This document shows, piece after piece, positions 10,598-21,819 of a DNA stretch of 64,000 nt. A program made the position numbers and the translations under genes. Location of the stretch: assembly GCA_030704615.1 (NCBI GenBank), contig CM060732.1, forward strand, positions 66,319,053-66,383,052, read 5' to 3'. This DNA is from Takakia lepidozioides. Its lineage: Eukaryota; Streptophyta; Takakiopsida; Takakiales; Takakiaceae. The notes under the pieces are model-generated. The model worked only from the letters and a program-made list of their open reading frames with translations, did no database searches and had not been told where the DNA came from. Numbering within the stretch: position 1 is the stretch's first letter; each line of letters opens with the position of its first letter.

Positions 10598-10792
10598 TAT
10601 ATTCATGGCCAAATGCAAGTGGCTGGCAATCAGCATAAGGCTGTCCTCCGCATTTCTCTATCTTGTAAAGCTGCTCTTATCTTATCCTCATTAGTTTAGG
10701 TAGGTAGAGTAGTTAAGACTTTCAGCATATAAGTACCCCTTAGTATAATGTGTTCCTCACTCAAAAACTGACGAAGAAATGCCCATTTCTCA
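10598..10792 (+). repeat. Copia 3' LTR
   Basis: It matches the 5' LTR along its length and ends ATTTCTCA at 10785-10792, like 5327-5334. It has one copy of the GGTAGGTAGAGTAGTTAAG motif. Confidence 0.75.
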
Positions 10793-11110
10793 ATATTCAA
10801 AACCAAAAGATTTTAGTATAGGGTGAGGCATTATCCCCAGGGATTCCAGTACCGAGGCCCTGTAATACGAGGGCGGAGCCTCACACGTTCTCCCCCTCAC
10901 ACGTTCGGCTGGATTTCCCTTACACGTTTTCCCCCGGGTTGCAGGGATCTTACGTGTAAGCTCCCTCCTCGTGGGCGACCTCACCGTTGTGACGCCCTAA
11001 GACCCCCCATGCTGCTCTATAACCCGCCCCATAAAGCTCTAGGAGAAAATTTGATAGGGCTTTACGTACCCGGAACCTGGCCAATACTAAGAAAAAGTTA
11101 ATGTCCGCCC
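10793..11110. other. no gene recognised; C-rich segment
   Basis: The stretch has repeated CACACGTT / TACACGTTTTCCCCC motifs (about 10880-10940) and no convincing frame. It precedes a PPR pseudogene and may be part of an unrecognised repeat. Confidence 0.3.
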
Positions 11111-11910
11111 AACAGTGGTACATTCTGACATCACTAAATCTGGAATTGCTCCAGATTATTTTGGAGACTGGCCTTGCTTCCATGTATTCCAGATGTGGAG
11201 TTTGAGGGATGGACGTCAAGTGTTTGACAATATGACTGAACAAGATGTTGTCTGCCGGAGTGCGATGGTGCGATGGTTACAGGATATGCTGAACATGGTT
11301 GTGGTATGGAGGCCCTGGAACCATTTGAACAAATGCAACAGGAAGGCTTCAAGCCGGATGGTATCACCTTTCTTAGTCTTCTTTCTGCATGTAGCCATGT
11401 GGGATTAGTGGACGAAGGCCATCACTACTTGGATTCCATGAGTCAGGACCATGGCCTCACTCCTACGGTAGAACACTATGCCTGCATGGTGGATCTTCTT
11501 GGCCGTGCAGGCTGCCAGTTGCATGTGGCAGAGGATCTCAATAACAGACTACCAATCCAACCAGGTGCTACAGTGCTTGCTTGCGGCCTGCAGAATTCAT
11601 GGCTACGTAGCAGAACATGCAGCGAAGTCCCTTATAACGTTGGATCCACAAGATGTTCCAACATAAATTGACAGAAGCTGGGATGATCCAGCAAAATGAG
11701 AAAAATAATGTAGGACAGGTGAATTGTTGTAGGCAAAGTGCATCCACAAATTGAGGAAATCCATGGTGAGCTGAAGAAATTGGCCAGGTTGATGAAGGAT
11801 GCTGATTATGTGCTGGACACGCACTTTGTGTTGCCTGAGATGGAAGAGCAGCAAAAGGAAGTATGTCTTTCCTGCCACACGGACAAGCTGGCCATTTCTC
11901 TTGGGTGATC
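11110..11910 (+). pseudogene. PPR gene 3' half (PLS repeats, E, E+, start of DYW)
   Basis: The frame starting 11115 reads VHSDITKSGIAPD and GRQVFDNMTEQDVV. A perfect 8-bp tandem duplication (11260-11267, 11268-11275) then shifts it to MVTGYAEHGCGMEALEPFEQ, GFKPDGITFLSLLSACSHVG, HYACMVDLLGRAG and the E motif. A second shift gives LAACRIHGYVAEHAAKSLI. Further on come KVHPQIEEIHGEL (E+) and HTDKLAISLG, the start of a DYW-type domain, then nothing. The part from about 11622 on is duplicated at 36847. It is a decayed relative of RNA-editing PPR proteins. Confidence 0.8.
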
Positions 11911-12224
11911 AGCTTACTCCCTTGAACTCCAATTTGACATGGAATGCGACATGGAATGTGACAGAGTACTTTCTACTGAGCTGCTTTGAGAACTCAGGAA
12001 TGTTCATAAAAACAGTTGTGCATTGAAGTCATTGAAAATGAAACAGATGGCAGGGAAGAGCAGTCCCGAAGAATAGTTGTGGGCGGCGAACAACATAATG
12101 TTGAACAAAAGGGCCTCCAGAAGATGAAGGGGATGATCTCATGTGACTTGTTTCTAGTAACTAGGAAACATGTCATAAATATTGGCGCGAGTACCCTTTC
12201 ACACATTTTCTTCTACCCTGAAAG

Positions 12225-13060
12225 AGGGGTCAACTCTGAGGTTAAGAAAACCATGCTTTGTCGCGTTATTAGACCTGCCTTGGAGTACGGATCTGCAATA
12301 TGGGTTGATAACTCCAACCAGGCTAAGTCTCTAGAATCCATTCAAGTGGGGGTGCTTAAGGAGTGTATGTCAGCATGCTCCAAAACAGCCAGTGGCTGTT
12401 CGGGGGTGAGTTTGGCATTCCGTCCTTTAGCTCCCGACGAGATGAATTCAAGGTCAGATGGTGGGGTCAGCTGCAACATATGTCCAACACCAGATATCCT
12501 AAGTTAATCGATCGACTCTATATCTTGGAAACAGGACCGCCCTGTCAGGCTAAGTCCTGGCATAAGAGAGTAGAAGAGATTCTCAAGGACCTGGATCTGG
12601 ATCCGCAAGTCTTGACCCTGCTGGATAAATCTGACTTAGAGGCTGTAGTGTCCAAAGCCATGTCTGTTGCCATGAAATTGTATGATGAAAATGAAGTTAG
12701 GCAGAAAACTTCCCTGAACTTGTTTCCAGTCTGTGACATGGCGGAAGACATCTTGGATGACCTCAAGGGTCCACCCACTCTAGGCACTAGACTGAAATTT
12801 AAACTCAGGGCAGGAAGCCTACCTTTGAACAGCAAACAGAAGCAGAGAGGAAAGGGAGAGTGCAATTGCCCGTTGTGTGGGCAATCTGAAGACAATATTC
12901 ATGAATTTTATGATACACTGTCAGGGGTTCTCTCACCAAAGGGACTCTCTCTTCAAATCTATCAAGGGAATTGTACCTATACCTCTGTTTACCAACTTTG
13001 AAAGTCTCGAGGCTGAGCCAAAAGCCCAGGCCCTTCTGAGGTCTTCCGTCAATCCATAAC
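12225..13060 (+). mobile_element. LINE (jockey-type) reverse-transcriptase C-terminal fragment
   Basis: The translation reads KKTMLCRVIRPALEYGSAIW, QAKSLESIQVGVLKECM, then after a frame change near 12410 EFGIPSFSSRRDEFKVRWWG and MSNTRYPKLIDRL. This is the region after the reverse transcriptase in many non-LTR elements. The zinc-binding tail follows: CPLCGQSEDNIHEF and, after a second shift, FMIHCQGFSHQRDSLFKSI. The surrounding duplication copy B lacks it at the matching place, so it inserted into copy A, or was replaced in B. Related pieces lie at 2231-2440 and 62108-62500. Confidence 0.8.
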
Positions 13061-13440
13061 CATCCAAGTATTCTGGATGCCAAGTTTTAGAATGATTCCT
13101 CAATGATTCGAAAGGAAGGGGACTAGTGCCAAAGTTTTGTTGAGGGCTGTTCTCTTGCTCAAATTGTATGTTTCAGACAGCTTCCCATCATCTCCAGACA
13201 CATGCCCAGGTCTCCTTCTTGCCCAATGCTTGGTTGATCGGTAATAACCTAAGCTCTTCCGACACTTTTTGAGAACTGTTTTCCTTTGACCCACTCAGAC
13301 TACACATTCATGTTTTGATGTAAATAAAAACAGTACTATTACAAAGTAAAGTCTGTTTAACGTGGATGTAATCTCCAATAACAAGCAAGTAAATCTGCAT
13401 GTGAACTTTCTTTCAGTGGAAGCATACCAGACGCCATTGA

Positions 13441-13660
13441 TCATGGAGAGAATGCAGTTTGAGAGTGGACTCTGAGCAAGATGACAGCCCTGGTGACAGC
13501 CTCGTTGCAGACATGCGTGCCCACAAACCCAGTTCCTCCCAATACTACCATCGACCAATCCTCTGATTTGGACTCTCTGACACAATGGCAGACCTGCGTG
13601 GGATGTGTGCCATGGCTTGCCCCGCTTCCTCCTCCCAAACCACACTACTGTACGCAAGAC
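13441..13660 (-). pseudogene. NAD(P)-binding Rossmann-fold gene remnant, copy A
   Basis: The minus-strand frame has VCHCVRESKSEDW then MVVLGGTGFVGTHVCNEAVT, the glycine-rich nucleotide-binding start of an NAD(P)-binding Rossmann protein. It then runs into unrelated sequence. Copy B (38530-39240) keeps the next 200 residues, so copy A lost about 1 kb starting near 13488. There is no ATG in frame; a CAG acceptor-like site just upstream (near 13650) suggests this was an internal exon after a targeting-peptide exon. Confidence 0.7.
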
Positions 13661-14448
13661 ATACAACACTAACACACTGGGTGGACCCAGTACCCGAAAC
13701 AGTGAGAAATGCAAAACCCGCAAGAATGAGAGCCCACATATGCAACACCCACGGGCACACACAAATGGACTTTCTAGCACGGCAACGAGGCATTTGTCCT
13801 AGCCTAGAAGGTACCGGAGATCACAAATTGAGCGAAGTCTCTTGGTTCACCCATGCACACTCTTTCTCACTTTGCTATGTGGCATCGCCCCCTCGAGTCA
13901 CAGTGGAATTTCATTCACTGGTAGATGAATTGTCTCTCCCTGTTTTCTCGTGTTATGACAGAGAGAATTCCTCAACCGGCAAAAACAGATGGGACCACTT
14001 TCATGACTTCAGGATCATCGTGTGATGGTAGACTGGAGTGGTTGGATATCTCGAACAGAACAGTGGTATGCGACAAGTCAATAATAGGCATTCATTAATC
14101 GCTGGATAAGGAATACACAAACCATAAATGTACAATCTTTTGGCATATAAATCCACATACAATCTTTTGGCCCCTTAGGTATAAATACGGGTATGAATAT
14201 ATGGATGTAATGCACCACTGCATGCACAGTCTTGGGCTCTGATTTCTACAGGACTACAAATTCTCTACAAGGTTTTAGTAGTTGATGCCTACTGATTTTT
14301 TGCAGGAGCCAAAACACGAAAACTGGCAGAAGCAGCAGCAGCGTGTACTTGTGCTCAGGCACCTGCTTTCCAGATCAAGTGGAGGACGAAGCTCTGAAAG
14401 AAAGTAAGCTTGTACTGGTCTTGGTGCGTGATCTGAGATAGTAGTGGA

Positions 14449-16448
14449 TCAGACTGAGCGCTGGAAGGGGAGCGGCCGGCGCTGGGTGGCAATGGACTTG
14501 AGAGGGGTGAGCATGGGCGTCAATCCGCCGCTGGAGAAGCGCATGTCGATGTCCTCGCAGCGCTGGCCTCGGGCGGGAGCCCAGTGGAAGCTGTGCACGA
14601 GATTGCCCACAGCGATGCACAGCAGGGAAGTGCCCAGGTTTGCACCGGGGCAGGATCTGCGGCCGACTCCGAAGGGGAATATGCGCATTTGTGGGTCCGA
14701 GAGCAGCGCCAGGTTGGAGGTCTCCCACCGCTCGGGCCTGAACACCAGAGGGTCGGGCCAGATTTTGGAGTTGATGCCCAGCTCGATGTTGCTCACCATC
14801 ACTTGCGTGCCCGCGGGTATATCGTAGCCCATCACTTTGGTTTGCGATATGCTCGTGCGTGGCACTCCGAATGGACCGGCAGGGTGCAGGCGGAAGATCT
14901 CCTTGATAACGCACTTAAGGTAGTGCAGATTAGGCACATCTGAATCTTTTACGATGTGGTCGATGCCAACCACGCTGTCGAGCTCTTTCTGTAGTTTTTG
15001 CTGCACTTGAGGATGGCGCACTATCTCTGCTATTGCCCACTCAGTATGATTCACGGGCAAATCCAATCCGGACCACATCAAATCCTGCATAACATTACAC
15101 GAGAGGCTTGCGCAGTCAGAAAAGCACGGGTGCTCATCCGGCCACACCTTCAAGGATCGAAACATGCCAGTCTGTTGCAAGCATACTGCCTTTCCAAGGA
15201 TTAGGATTCATCGACCAAGACGTACACTGTACAAGAAATTCAAAATGGGTCAATCGGTTCTATTTCCAATGCTTACAAGAATCAGCGCCTTGATGGTGAT
15301 GTCCTCCAAAAGTTCCCCACCGTTCTCGCCAGGAAGATCTAGCAGCACGTCCACGAAGTCATGAGTGCGAGTCTTGGACTCAGAAACCGTGTCACCATGT
15401 GCCCGCTGTTTCTTGGCTGCGCGGTGCTCGTCAACAATGGCTTGCAGTTTCACGTCCAATGCCACATGTACCTGTGGAGGCAGCAACGTTCAGGTCCAAT
15501 TTATTATTTTTAGTTGTCCGGTTGAGCAGATCAGATTGGAAATCGACATCCAACACAAACTCTCACAATTTTGAAGCTCGGAAGGCTCTTACCACACAAG
15601 AGTCTGAATCAGACCGACAGACTTGATCAAATTTCAAGGTCATGGACTCGGCATGGATGGGGAGGTTTTTCAATGGCCAGTGTACATACCCACTTCACCT
15701 TCTTTTTGTAACCTTGTAAGTCCAAGGGTGCAAGCCAAGGAACGAAGTCGCCGATGTTCATGACGCCAAATAGTTCAAACGATTCCATGAGCAGGCGCAT
15801 CACGTCTTGGGTGTCGTCTTGATCGGCCGAATGAGTGCCGAAGTATTTCTTGCCCAAGATCATGTCAGTCAAGATGTTCATGCTGAAGTTCTCAATCTTG
15901 TGTCTGACGTCCACTTCGGCCCCTTTCTTGCTCGTCTGCGATACAGCCTCCAACATTTCACAGGCTTCCTCCTCCCTTCTGGGTGCAAAGGATTCTACCC
16001 GCTTGTTAGAGAGCAACTCCATTACACAGATCTTACGCATGGCTCGCCAGTGCTCACCAGGAGGTGCCATGATGAAGTCGTGCACGCCGTATGTCAAGTA
16101 CTGGCCACAGATGGTCTTCGGACGCGAACTGAAGACATCGTCCTGCTCCTTCATGATTTCGTTCAGGATCTTCGGGTCGCTGGTGATGAGAGCCGGCAGA
16201 GAGCCGAGCCTGAGGAACACGATGGGGCCATACTTTCTGGTCATTTCCGCCACCGTGAGATGTGGCTTGGCCCCCAGACTGAGGATGTTGCCCACAATGG
16301 GCCATGGCCTTGGTCCCGGAGGATAATTGAGCTTGGGTTGGCGAGCATGTCGGATGATCGCGACCAGCACAACTGCAGCTACTGCTACCGACACCTGCAT
16401 CCATCCGAAGCTCGGAAGCCTCACAGACTGCAAGAGCGAGGAATCCAT
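14449..16448 (-). CDS. cytochrome P450 (A-type, CYP71 clan), copy A, intact
   Basis: Three exons join in phase 0: 16448-15690, 15471-15277 and 15084-14449, giving 529 aa, a normal length. Residues about 15-33 form a membrane anchor, followed by the proline hinge LNYPPGPRPWPIVGN. The K-helix EIFR (ExxR), FRPERW and the heme loop FPFGVGRRSCPG with the cysteine ligand are complete. A-type plant P450s are ER-bound monooxygenases of specialised or hormone metabolism; the substrate cannot be told here. The I-helix is odd: the usual (A/G)GxDT(T/S) is SGLDLP, so the threonine that helps activate oxygen is missing. Donors GTATGT and GTAAGC and acceptors ending CAG support the introns. Family placement below clan level is uncertain. 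Confidence 0.9.
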
Positions 16449-16726
16449 GCCCCCAGACCGCTGCAGCGAGACTGATCTTCTAGAGCGGGATGTGCAACTG
16501 AGAACTGAGTTCCTGACTTGCGACTGGGGAGGAGGAGCTTATCTAGTCTTGCATGGAGACTGACGGCGCTGCGGTTTTTGCGTACGTGATTTCAAGCGAA
16601 GGTGACGACAACAAAGTTTTAATAATATCATTTACAGCATTGCGATGGTTTTAGAAAACAAAAACTACAAGCTGATCAAAATGTTCCATCTCGAGTGCAT
16701 CTCCGGAGGGGCCATGCCTACTAAAA

Positions 16727-17008
16727 TCAAATGGAGCTAATTTCCTCGGTGTCACCCCTTCCGGTTGCACATGCGTTGAGAGCACAAGTGAAAGTTACTT
16801 TGCTGCGTGTCACCCCTTCCTGTTGCATTTCCTTATAGAGCTCAAAAGCCTCCCTAGCACACCCATGCTTGGCGTATCCTGCTATTGTTATATTCCAAGT
16901 AAACACATCTCGGTCAGGCATTTTGTCAAACATTTTGCGTGCATCCACCAGGCTGTTAACCTTCAGTGAAAGCCCATTAAATATAGTGTTCCATAGCTTG
17001 CACCTCAC
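16727..17008 (-). pseudogene. PPR fragment
   Basis: The minus-strand reading frame has LVDARKMFDKMPDRDVFTWN, ITIAGYAKHGCAREAFELYK, EMQQEGVTRSKVTFTCALNA and CATG, equal to about two PPR motifs. There is no complete gene around it. It lies just outside the duplication's right end and has the opposite orientation to the PPR piece at 11.1 kb. Confidence 0.7.
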
Positions 17009-17253
17009 CTCTGCAAGGAACAGTCCATATGCACCAAATGAAGAATATATAAAGAAATATACTTCGAGTGTAGATCAGATGGGACATTTGCTAAGGTCTG
17101 TGGCCCATTTGCAACAAACGTTATCCACGTTTCTATTCACTTAAGGATGGTTCAGGTTCCAATTTACATTGTTAAAGGGGACTGCTTGGAGAGCCCACCA
17201 TAGTAGGGTTGAGGCAGAAGAAGCCCTCTAGAAGACAGGCCCTACTGACAACC

Positions 17254-17412
17254 AAGTTGTAGCCCTGTGGTAATAGGCACAAACCACCTCGGAAGTGGGT
17301 TGTGGGTTCAATCCACCCATTCGTGTGACAAAGATGTCCACCTTCGTACGTACCGAAGTTCCGGGTCAAGAGACACCATAATTTACGCTTCCTTCGGGAG
17401 TATAGTCCTCGC
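17254..17412 (+). mobile_element. tRNA-derived SINE, family 2
   Basis: A pol III A box (TAGCCCTGTGG, 17260-17270, followed by TAATAGGC) and B box (GGTTCAATCC, 17305-17314) have typical spacing. The body beyond differs from the family at 4.2, 43.2 and 53.1 kb. It has no amino-acceptor stem or anticodon arm pairing I can see, so it is a SINE head and not a tRNA gene. The 3' end, with CTCGCTCTCTTCGCTCTCTT, is approximate. Confidence 0.7.
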
Positions 17413-17526
17413 TCTCTTCGCTCTCTTTTACGTGTTATCTCTAGGCCATACTACATGAAGTCTTCTAGAAGCCCGCCCAGGGCCTCTACTTTTGGAAAGC
17501 TCTAGAAGGAGGGCCCACCGCCTCTA

Positions 17527-17528
<2 letters not shown>

Positions 17529-17563
<35 letters not shown>

Positions 17564-17572
17564 TTATATATA
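17529..17572. repeat. (TA)n microsatellite
   Basis: Alternating TA runs for about 30 bases, then ACATATTTATATATA. Confidence 0.95.
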
Positions 17573-19600
17573 ACGCCAGTTGGATCCAGTGTAAATAAAA
17601 GCCTCTTCCCCTTGTGGGTATGCCCCCCTTTCAAGAGTGGGCTCTATCATAACCAGAACCAATTATGTAGTGGCAAGCTAGCCGTGCCTGTCAATCTTTC
17701 TTGTGAAGGAGTATGGCTGTAAATGATGTGAAGTGCACGGTACGTAGGAAGGGGGTGGTGTATTTGAAAGAGTTTGAGGTTTTTTCTAAGGAATTGACTA
17801 TTGTGACAATGTACTCCTTTGACACCAGCAAGAATGATAGTAAAAGGGGTGGTGCTCCATCCACGTTGACATAGGGCTAAAACATTGGGCGATTCATATT
17901 TTTCACATTTATATATAATTGATTGGTCATTGTGTTTATTATCGCAAAAAGTAAAATCTGTTATATGAAGGGTGAGAGAGGGGTGTGGTCTTGTCGGTAT
18001 TGTTGAAAAAATAGAGAAACTACTCAATAATTCAATCAAACATCCACTTTGAAGTCAAATATTGTGACAAAGACCCCTACTTGCACTTGCGCCACAACAA
18101 TGTCATGAGCACGACTTTTCTTGTGGACACATTTTATTCTTATTTTTAAAAAGAGACGTGTGTACAAAAGAGTCAAGACCAGGACCATGGCTTTTTTTTT
18201 CATTTTGGCTAAGAAGCGTAGATGGCTACAAAATTTGAAGGCTAAGTGCAAAGGTGGCGATGACATAGATGCTTAGCTAAAAATCAACTGGCTACAGGCT
18301 ATTTCATTTGCATGCAATATGGCGATTTGAGCCCACTCACAATCTGAAATCTAAAATAATTAATCAAAGAAGTCCAAAGATGGCCACCAAAAACCATAGC
18401 CTCAATTTCAAATAGCAAGGGTCCAGGTCGTGCTCCATGGCGAGATCTCCACCGTTGATCGCGCAATGGGGCGACAGCCGCTAGATGTAGGGCTGTGGGG
18501 AACGTGTATTTCTGGCGCACCACGCATGTTCCCCTGGAGCTTTCTGGCACCAGCCCGTGCGCCCCCCTATTTTCTGGCACATTTTTTGTTTTTTTCCCCA
18601 TGATTTTACATAGGGCTGTCGCAGCCCTTTGTTATTTTATCGCTTTTAGGCTCCAGTTCGCCTAAAAAAGAAGCGCTGGTCGGGACCTGCGTAAACGTCG
18701 TTGCAAACTTTGTACAGTCGACCCTGGATAATTACGTGTTTTTTTGTTATATCATCATAAATATTATGATTTTCTTACTCTGTAAAAATATACACTAAGA
18801 ATGACAAAAAGAGTGTTATTTGTTATTTGTCATTGAATACCTACTCTCCTCTTTGTTAAAACACCTCTGTAATTGTTACATTCAATATACACCTCTAAAC
18901 TAGTTGGATCAAATAAGGAGTAATCCATTTTGGCCACTAGCAAATCACCTCCATGAATGACAGCCCCTAAAGTTGGTGACACATTCACTTAACACTTAAG
19001 TAAGGTCAACACCAGTGTTGTTATGATATCTTGAATTGGAAATACCATAAGGGTCTAGGTACGTAGTGCTTTTTTTTCTTAAAGGCAAGTAGGTTTTCCA
19101 ATAATGGAGCCCCTGAATTTCAAGTACGAATCTGGTACGCATAGGTGGTTTTAAGAAAAAAATCAATCCGGATATGAGCAATGGTATCTGAATGTCAAGA
19201 ACTTGGAAATATGAATTCGGATATGGTTAGGAAAATAATAATGAAATAAAACTGGTACTGGTATTCAAATTCAAACTCAATATTGAAATGGCCATTTGAA
19301 TAGCCTAAATGACCCATTCCAATATTGAAATGGTCATTTGAACTATTACACAAATTTTTTTAGTATCAACTTTTGTCCTTTATAGCCCCCTCTACTGCTC
19401 AGATTTGGGATGATGTGTACACAGACTTTGATAATTCATATGAATTAGCCAACTCATTCCAAAATTTTACAATTGATATCACAAACTCATTGTTGAATTG
19501 CTAATATGCTCCTGTAATTTTGGTTGTAACTGCACCCTTTAAGTGGGCCCCACTGCTTAAATGCTCACATTTGGATGTAACTACCTTACCCCAAAGTAAG
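17573..19600. other. no gene recognised; AT-rich
   Basis: Open frames on both strands are short and show no motifs. A C/G-rich segment (about 18420-18600) contains TTTCTGGC three times. Base composition becomes strongly AT-rich after 18700. Confidence 0.4.
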
Positions 19601-21790
19601 AATGTGTTTTTTTAACGAGCTTCCAAATAGATATAAGATTTTAGGGGCATAAAGTTTAAAAAAAATTATAAGTATAAATCACACAAAATATGCAGGAAAG
19701 TTTATGACCTATAAAACTTCAATCAAATAATATTTTAACCATAATTGTATTATACCCAAAGCTGGAAAAATGATTTGAGTGAATTTCAAATATTTGAATG
19801 AGGTTTAGGGTATAGGAGTTTGGAGATGTAAAGATAATATGAAGTACGATAAAATTGGACGAGTATGTAGAACATATAAGAATTTCCAAGTAAATATCTC
19901 GATGACTCTATCATATATATAAGCGGATAAAATGAATCAATGAACTTCAAATATAGAAACTACGTTTTAGGGTATACTAGGGTTTAGAACAAGCAAAAGT
20001 GTGAATGATACAAATAACGGGATACTATTTAGGACCAATACAAAATTTCAATCAAATATTCCAACAACTCTTAGTAGTATGCAACCCAAAGTTAGAAAAG
20101 AAATTTTTGAGTGAGCTTCAAACATTACAAAGATATTTTTGGGGTACTGGGCTTAGGCTTTTTGGGGTACTGGGCTTAGGCTATTAAGCTAAAGTATAGG
20201 TAAGAACAAATATGGAAAAATGGAACTTAGGATCTACAAAAATATCAATTAAAAATCCAGACCACTTATTATAAAGTGAGTCAATGGGAGAAAAAAAATA
20301 ATGAGCTTTAAACAATCAAAAAATATTTTTAGGGTGACATACTAGGATTTAGGGTAAGCCAATTTGGTAGACAAACAAATTTACAAGAGTAATAAAGACA
20401 TATAAAATCTCTCAATTAAATATCGTAAAATTCTATAGACTAAGTCCCCAAAGCTTAGTACTAGCCAAAAAATAAAATAAAATCTATTCAATGTAAACAA
20501 AGGGTTGAAAAATGCTTATAAGGAAGTTCCATACAAAATTGCTACCAAGTAGTACTAAGCAATTGTTTTAATGAGCTAATTCAGTCTTATACATGTTGGG
20601 ATTAAAATTTGTTCCGACCACGTCCCCACTCTATTGTACCCCAAAGCTGAAAAATTTAGAAATGGGAGGAAAAACAAATCCAAAAAAATAATTTATAATT
20701 TATATTTTTTATTTTTTTTAAACGAGACTTGGGCTTCAAACATGGATATGAGGTGGACAAAAATATCAATGAGAAACTAATATGGAAGAGACAGTTTGTG
20801 TACGAGGTCCTATAAAAACTTTCAAAAAACAACAACAGTGTATAGAACCTGTAAAAACTCTCAATCAAATATCCCAACCTTGAATGCATTGTATTCCACA
20901 GTAGGAATTTGCTTTCTTAATAAGCTTCAAACATGGATATAAGGTTTTAGGGGCATAAAATTTATAAGAAAATATGAACCACATAAAAATATGCATGAAT
21001 GTTTAGGACCTATAACATTCAACAATCAAGTCAATATAATATTCTAACCATTATAATTTGTATTATACCCAAAGCTCAAAAATTGATTTGAATGAACTTC
21101 AAACATTTGAATCAGGTTTTGCGGTATAGGGTTTTGGATAAACAAAAGTACTTCAAGTAAAAAAACATATGGAAGAGTAAGAATTTCTAAGTAAATATCT
21201 CGATGACTCTGTCATACATGTGATTAATTGAGCTTCAAATGTAGCAACTACGTTTTAGGCTATAGGGTTAAGGCTATAGGGTTAAGGCTATAGGGTTAAG
21301 TCTCCGGCAAAAGTATGAATGATAGGGGTAATGGGAGAGTGTAGGACCTATACAAATTTTCAATTAAATATTCCAACCACTATAGTATGCAACCTCAAAG
21401 TTAGAAAAACAATTAATTCTGAGTGTCAAGCTTCAAACATTACAAAGATATTTTTATAGTACTAGGCTTAGGCTAAGCTAAAGTATATTAGATAAGAAAC
21501 AAATATTATGAAAGAGTAACATTTAGGACCTATAAAAATGTCATTAAAAATTCCAAACCAATTCAAAAAAAAAAATAGAAAAGTGTTTAGGAGATTATAT
21601 GAAAACGACTAAGCAAAAGGTTTTTTTTTTAAATCCCAACCACTTTAACAAAATTTATTCATACAAAATTTATTGAAAGTGGTCCAAAATTGGCTAGAAG
21701 AATGAACAACATTACAATTGAGTATAACAACTATTTTTTATCCATCATTCAAAGTAATTGAGATTTAAAACATTACAAGAAAACAAGAAA
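19600..21790. repeat. degenerate tandem array of about 165-190 bp AT-rich units
   Basis: A recurring cassette contains AGCTTCAAACAT, GTTTTAGGG.ATAGGGTTTA, GACCTATAAAA.TTTCAAT, CAAATATTCCAACCAC and CCCAAAG.T.GAAAA. The AGCTTCAAA-type start recurs near 19620, 19782, 19945, 20114, 20302, 20731, 20922, 21095, 21230, 21428 and 21762. On top of this, 19600-20230 and 20905-21530 match each other over their length, a higher-order copy about 1.3 kb apart. Short local repeats, GGGTACTGGGCTTAGGCT twice near 20141-20180 and GGCTATAGGGTTAA three times near 21258-21300, show ongoing slippage. No coding. Confidence 0.7.
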
Positions 21791-21819
21791 GTTGGAGAGT
21801 TGTCTGCATTCATACCATT

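Larger units (their letters stand above)
5130..10792 (+). mobile_element. Ty1/Copia LTR retrotransposon, degenerate, internally rearranged
   Basis: The two LTRs (about 5130-5334 and 10598-10792) share TATCTTGTAAAG, GGTAGGTAGAGTAGTTAAG and a CTCAAAAACTGAC.AAG...ATTTCTCA end. A methionine-tRNA-type primer site follows the 5' LTR directly. Inside are gag, zinc knuckle, protease, integrase, reverse transcriptase and RNase H in Copia order, but with a 1.48-kb block inverted (about 6241-7721) and an 0.8-kb inverted-repeat element inserted (8033-8831). Stops and shifts are everywhere, so it is inactive. The left LTR edge is unclear and I found no matching 5-bp target duplication. Confidence 0.88.
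11622..16735. repeat. segmental duplication, copy A
   Basis: This block matches 36847-42440 in the same order and orientation, about 25.2 kb away. It runs from the PPR end (CCCTTATAACGTTGGATCCA in both) through a Rossmann-fold gene remnant and a three-exon P450 to just beyond the P450 start. Copy A has a LINE fragment inserted (12225 to about 13060) and lacks about 1 kb near 13488 that copy B keeps. Copy A has the intact P450. Confidence 0.9.

Noticed and set aside
13545-13793. 82-codon minus ORF and its partner at 39141-39395 as a small membrane protein
   Set aside because: They overlap the Rossmann-fold exon in another frame; the two copies differ by frame-changing indels, so there is no constraint on this frame.
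14444-14943. Plus-strand ORFs over the P450 (also 15807-16475 and 41539-42192)
   Set aside because: They are shadows of the P450 exons, which have full family motifs on the minus strand.
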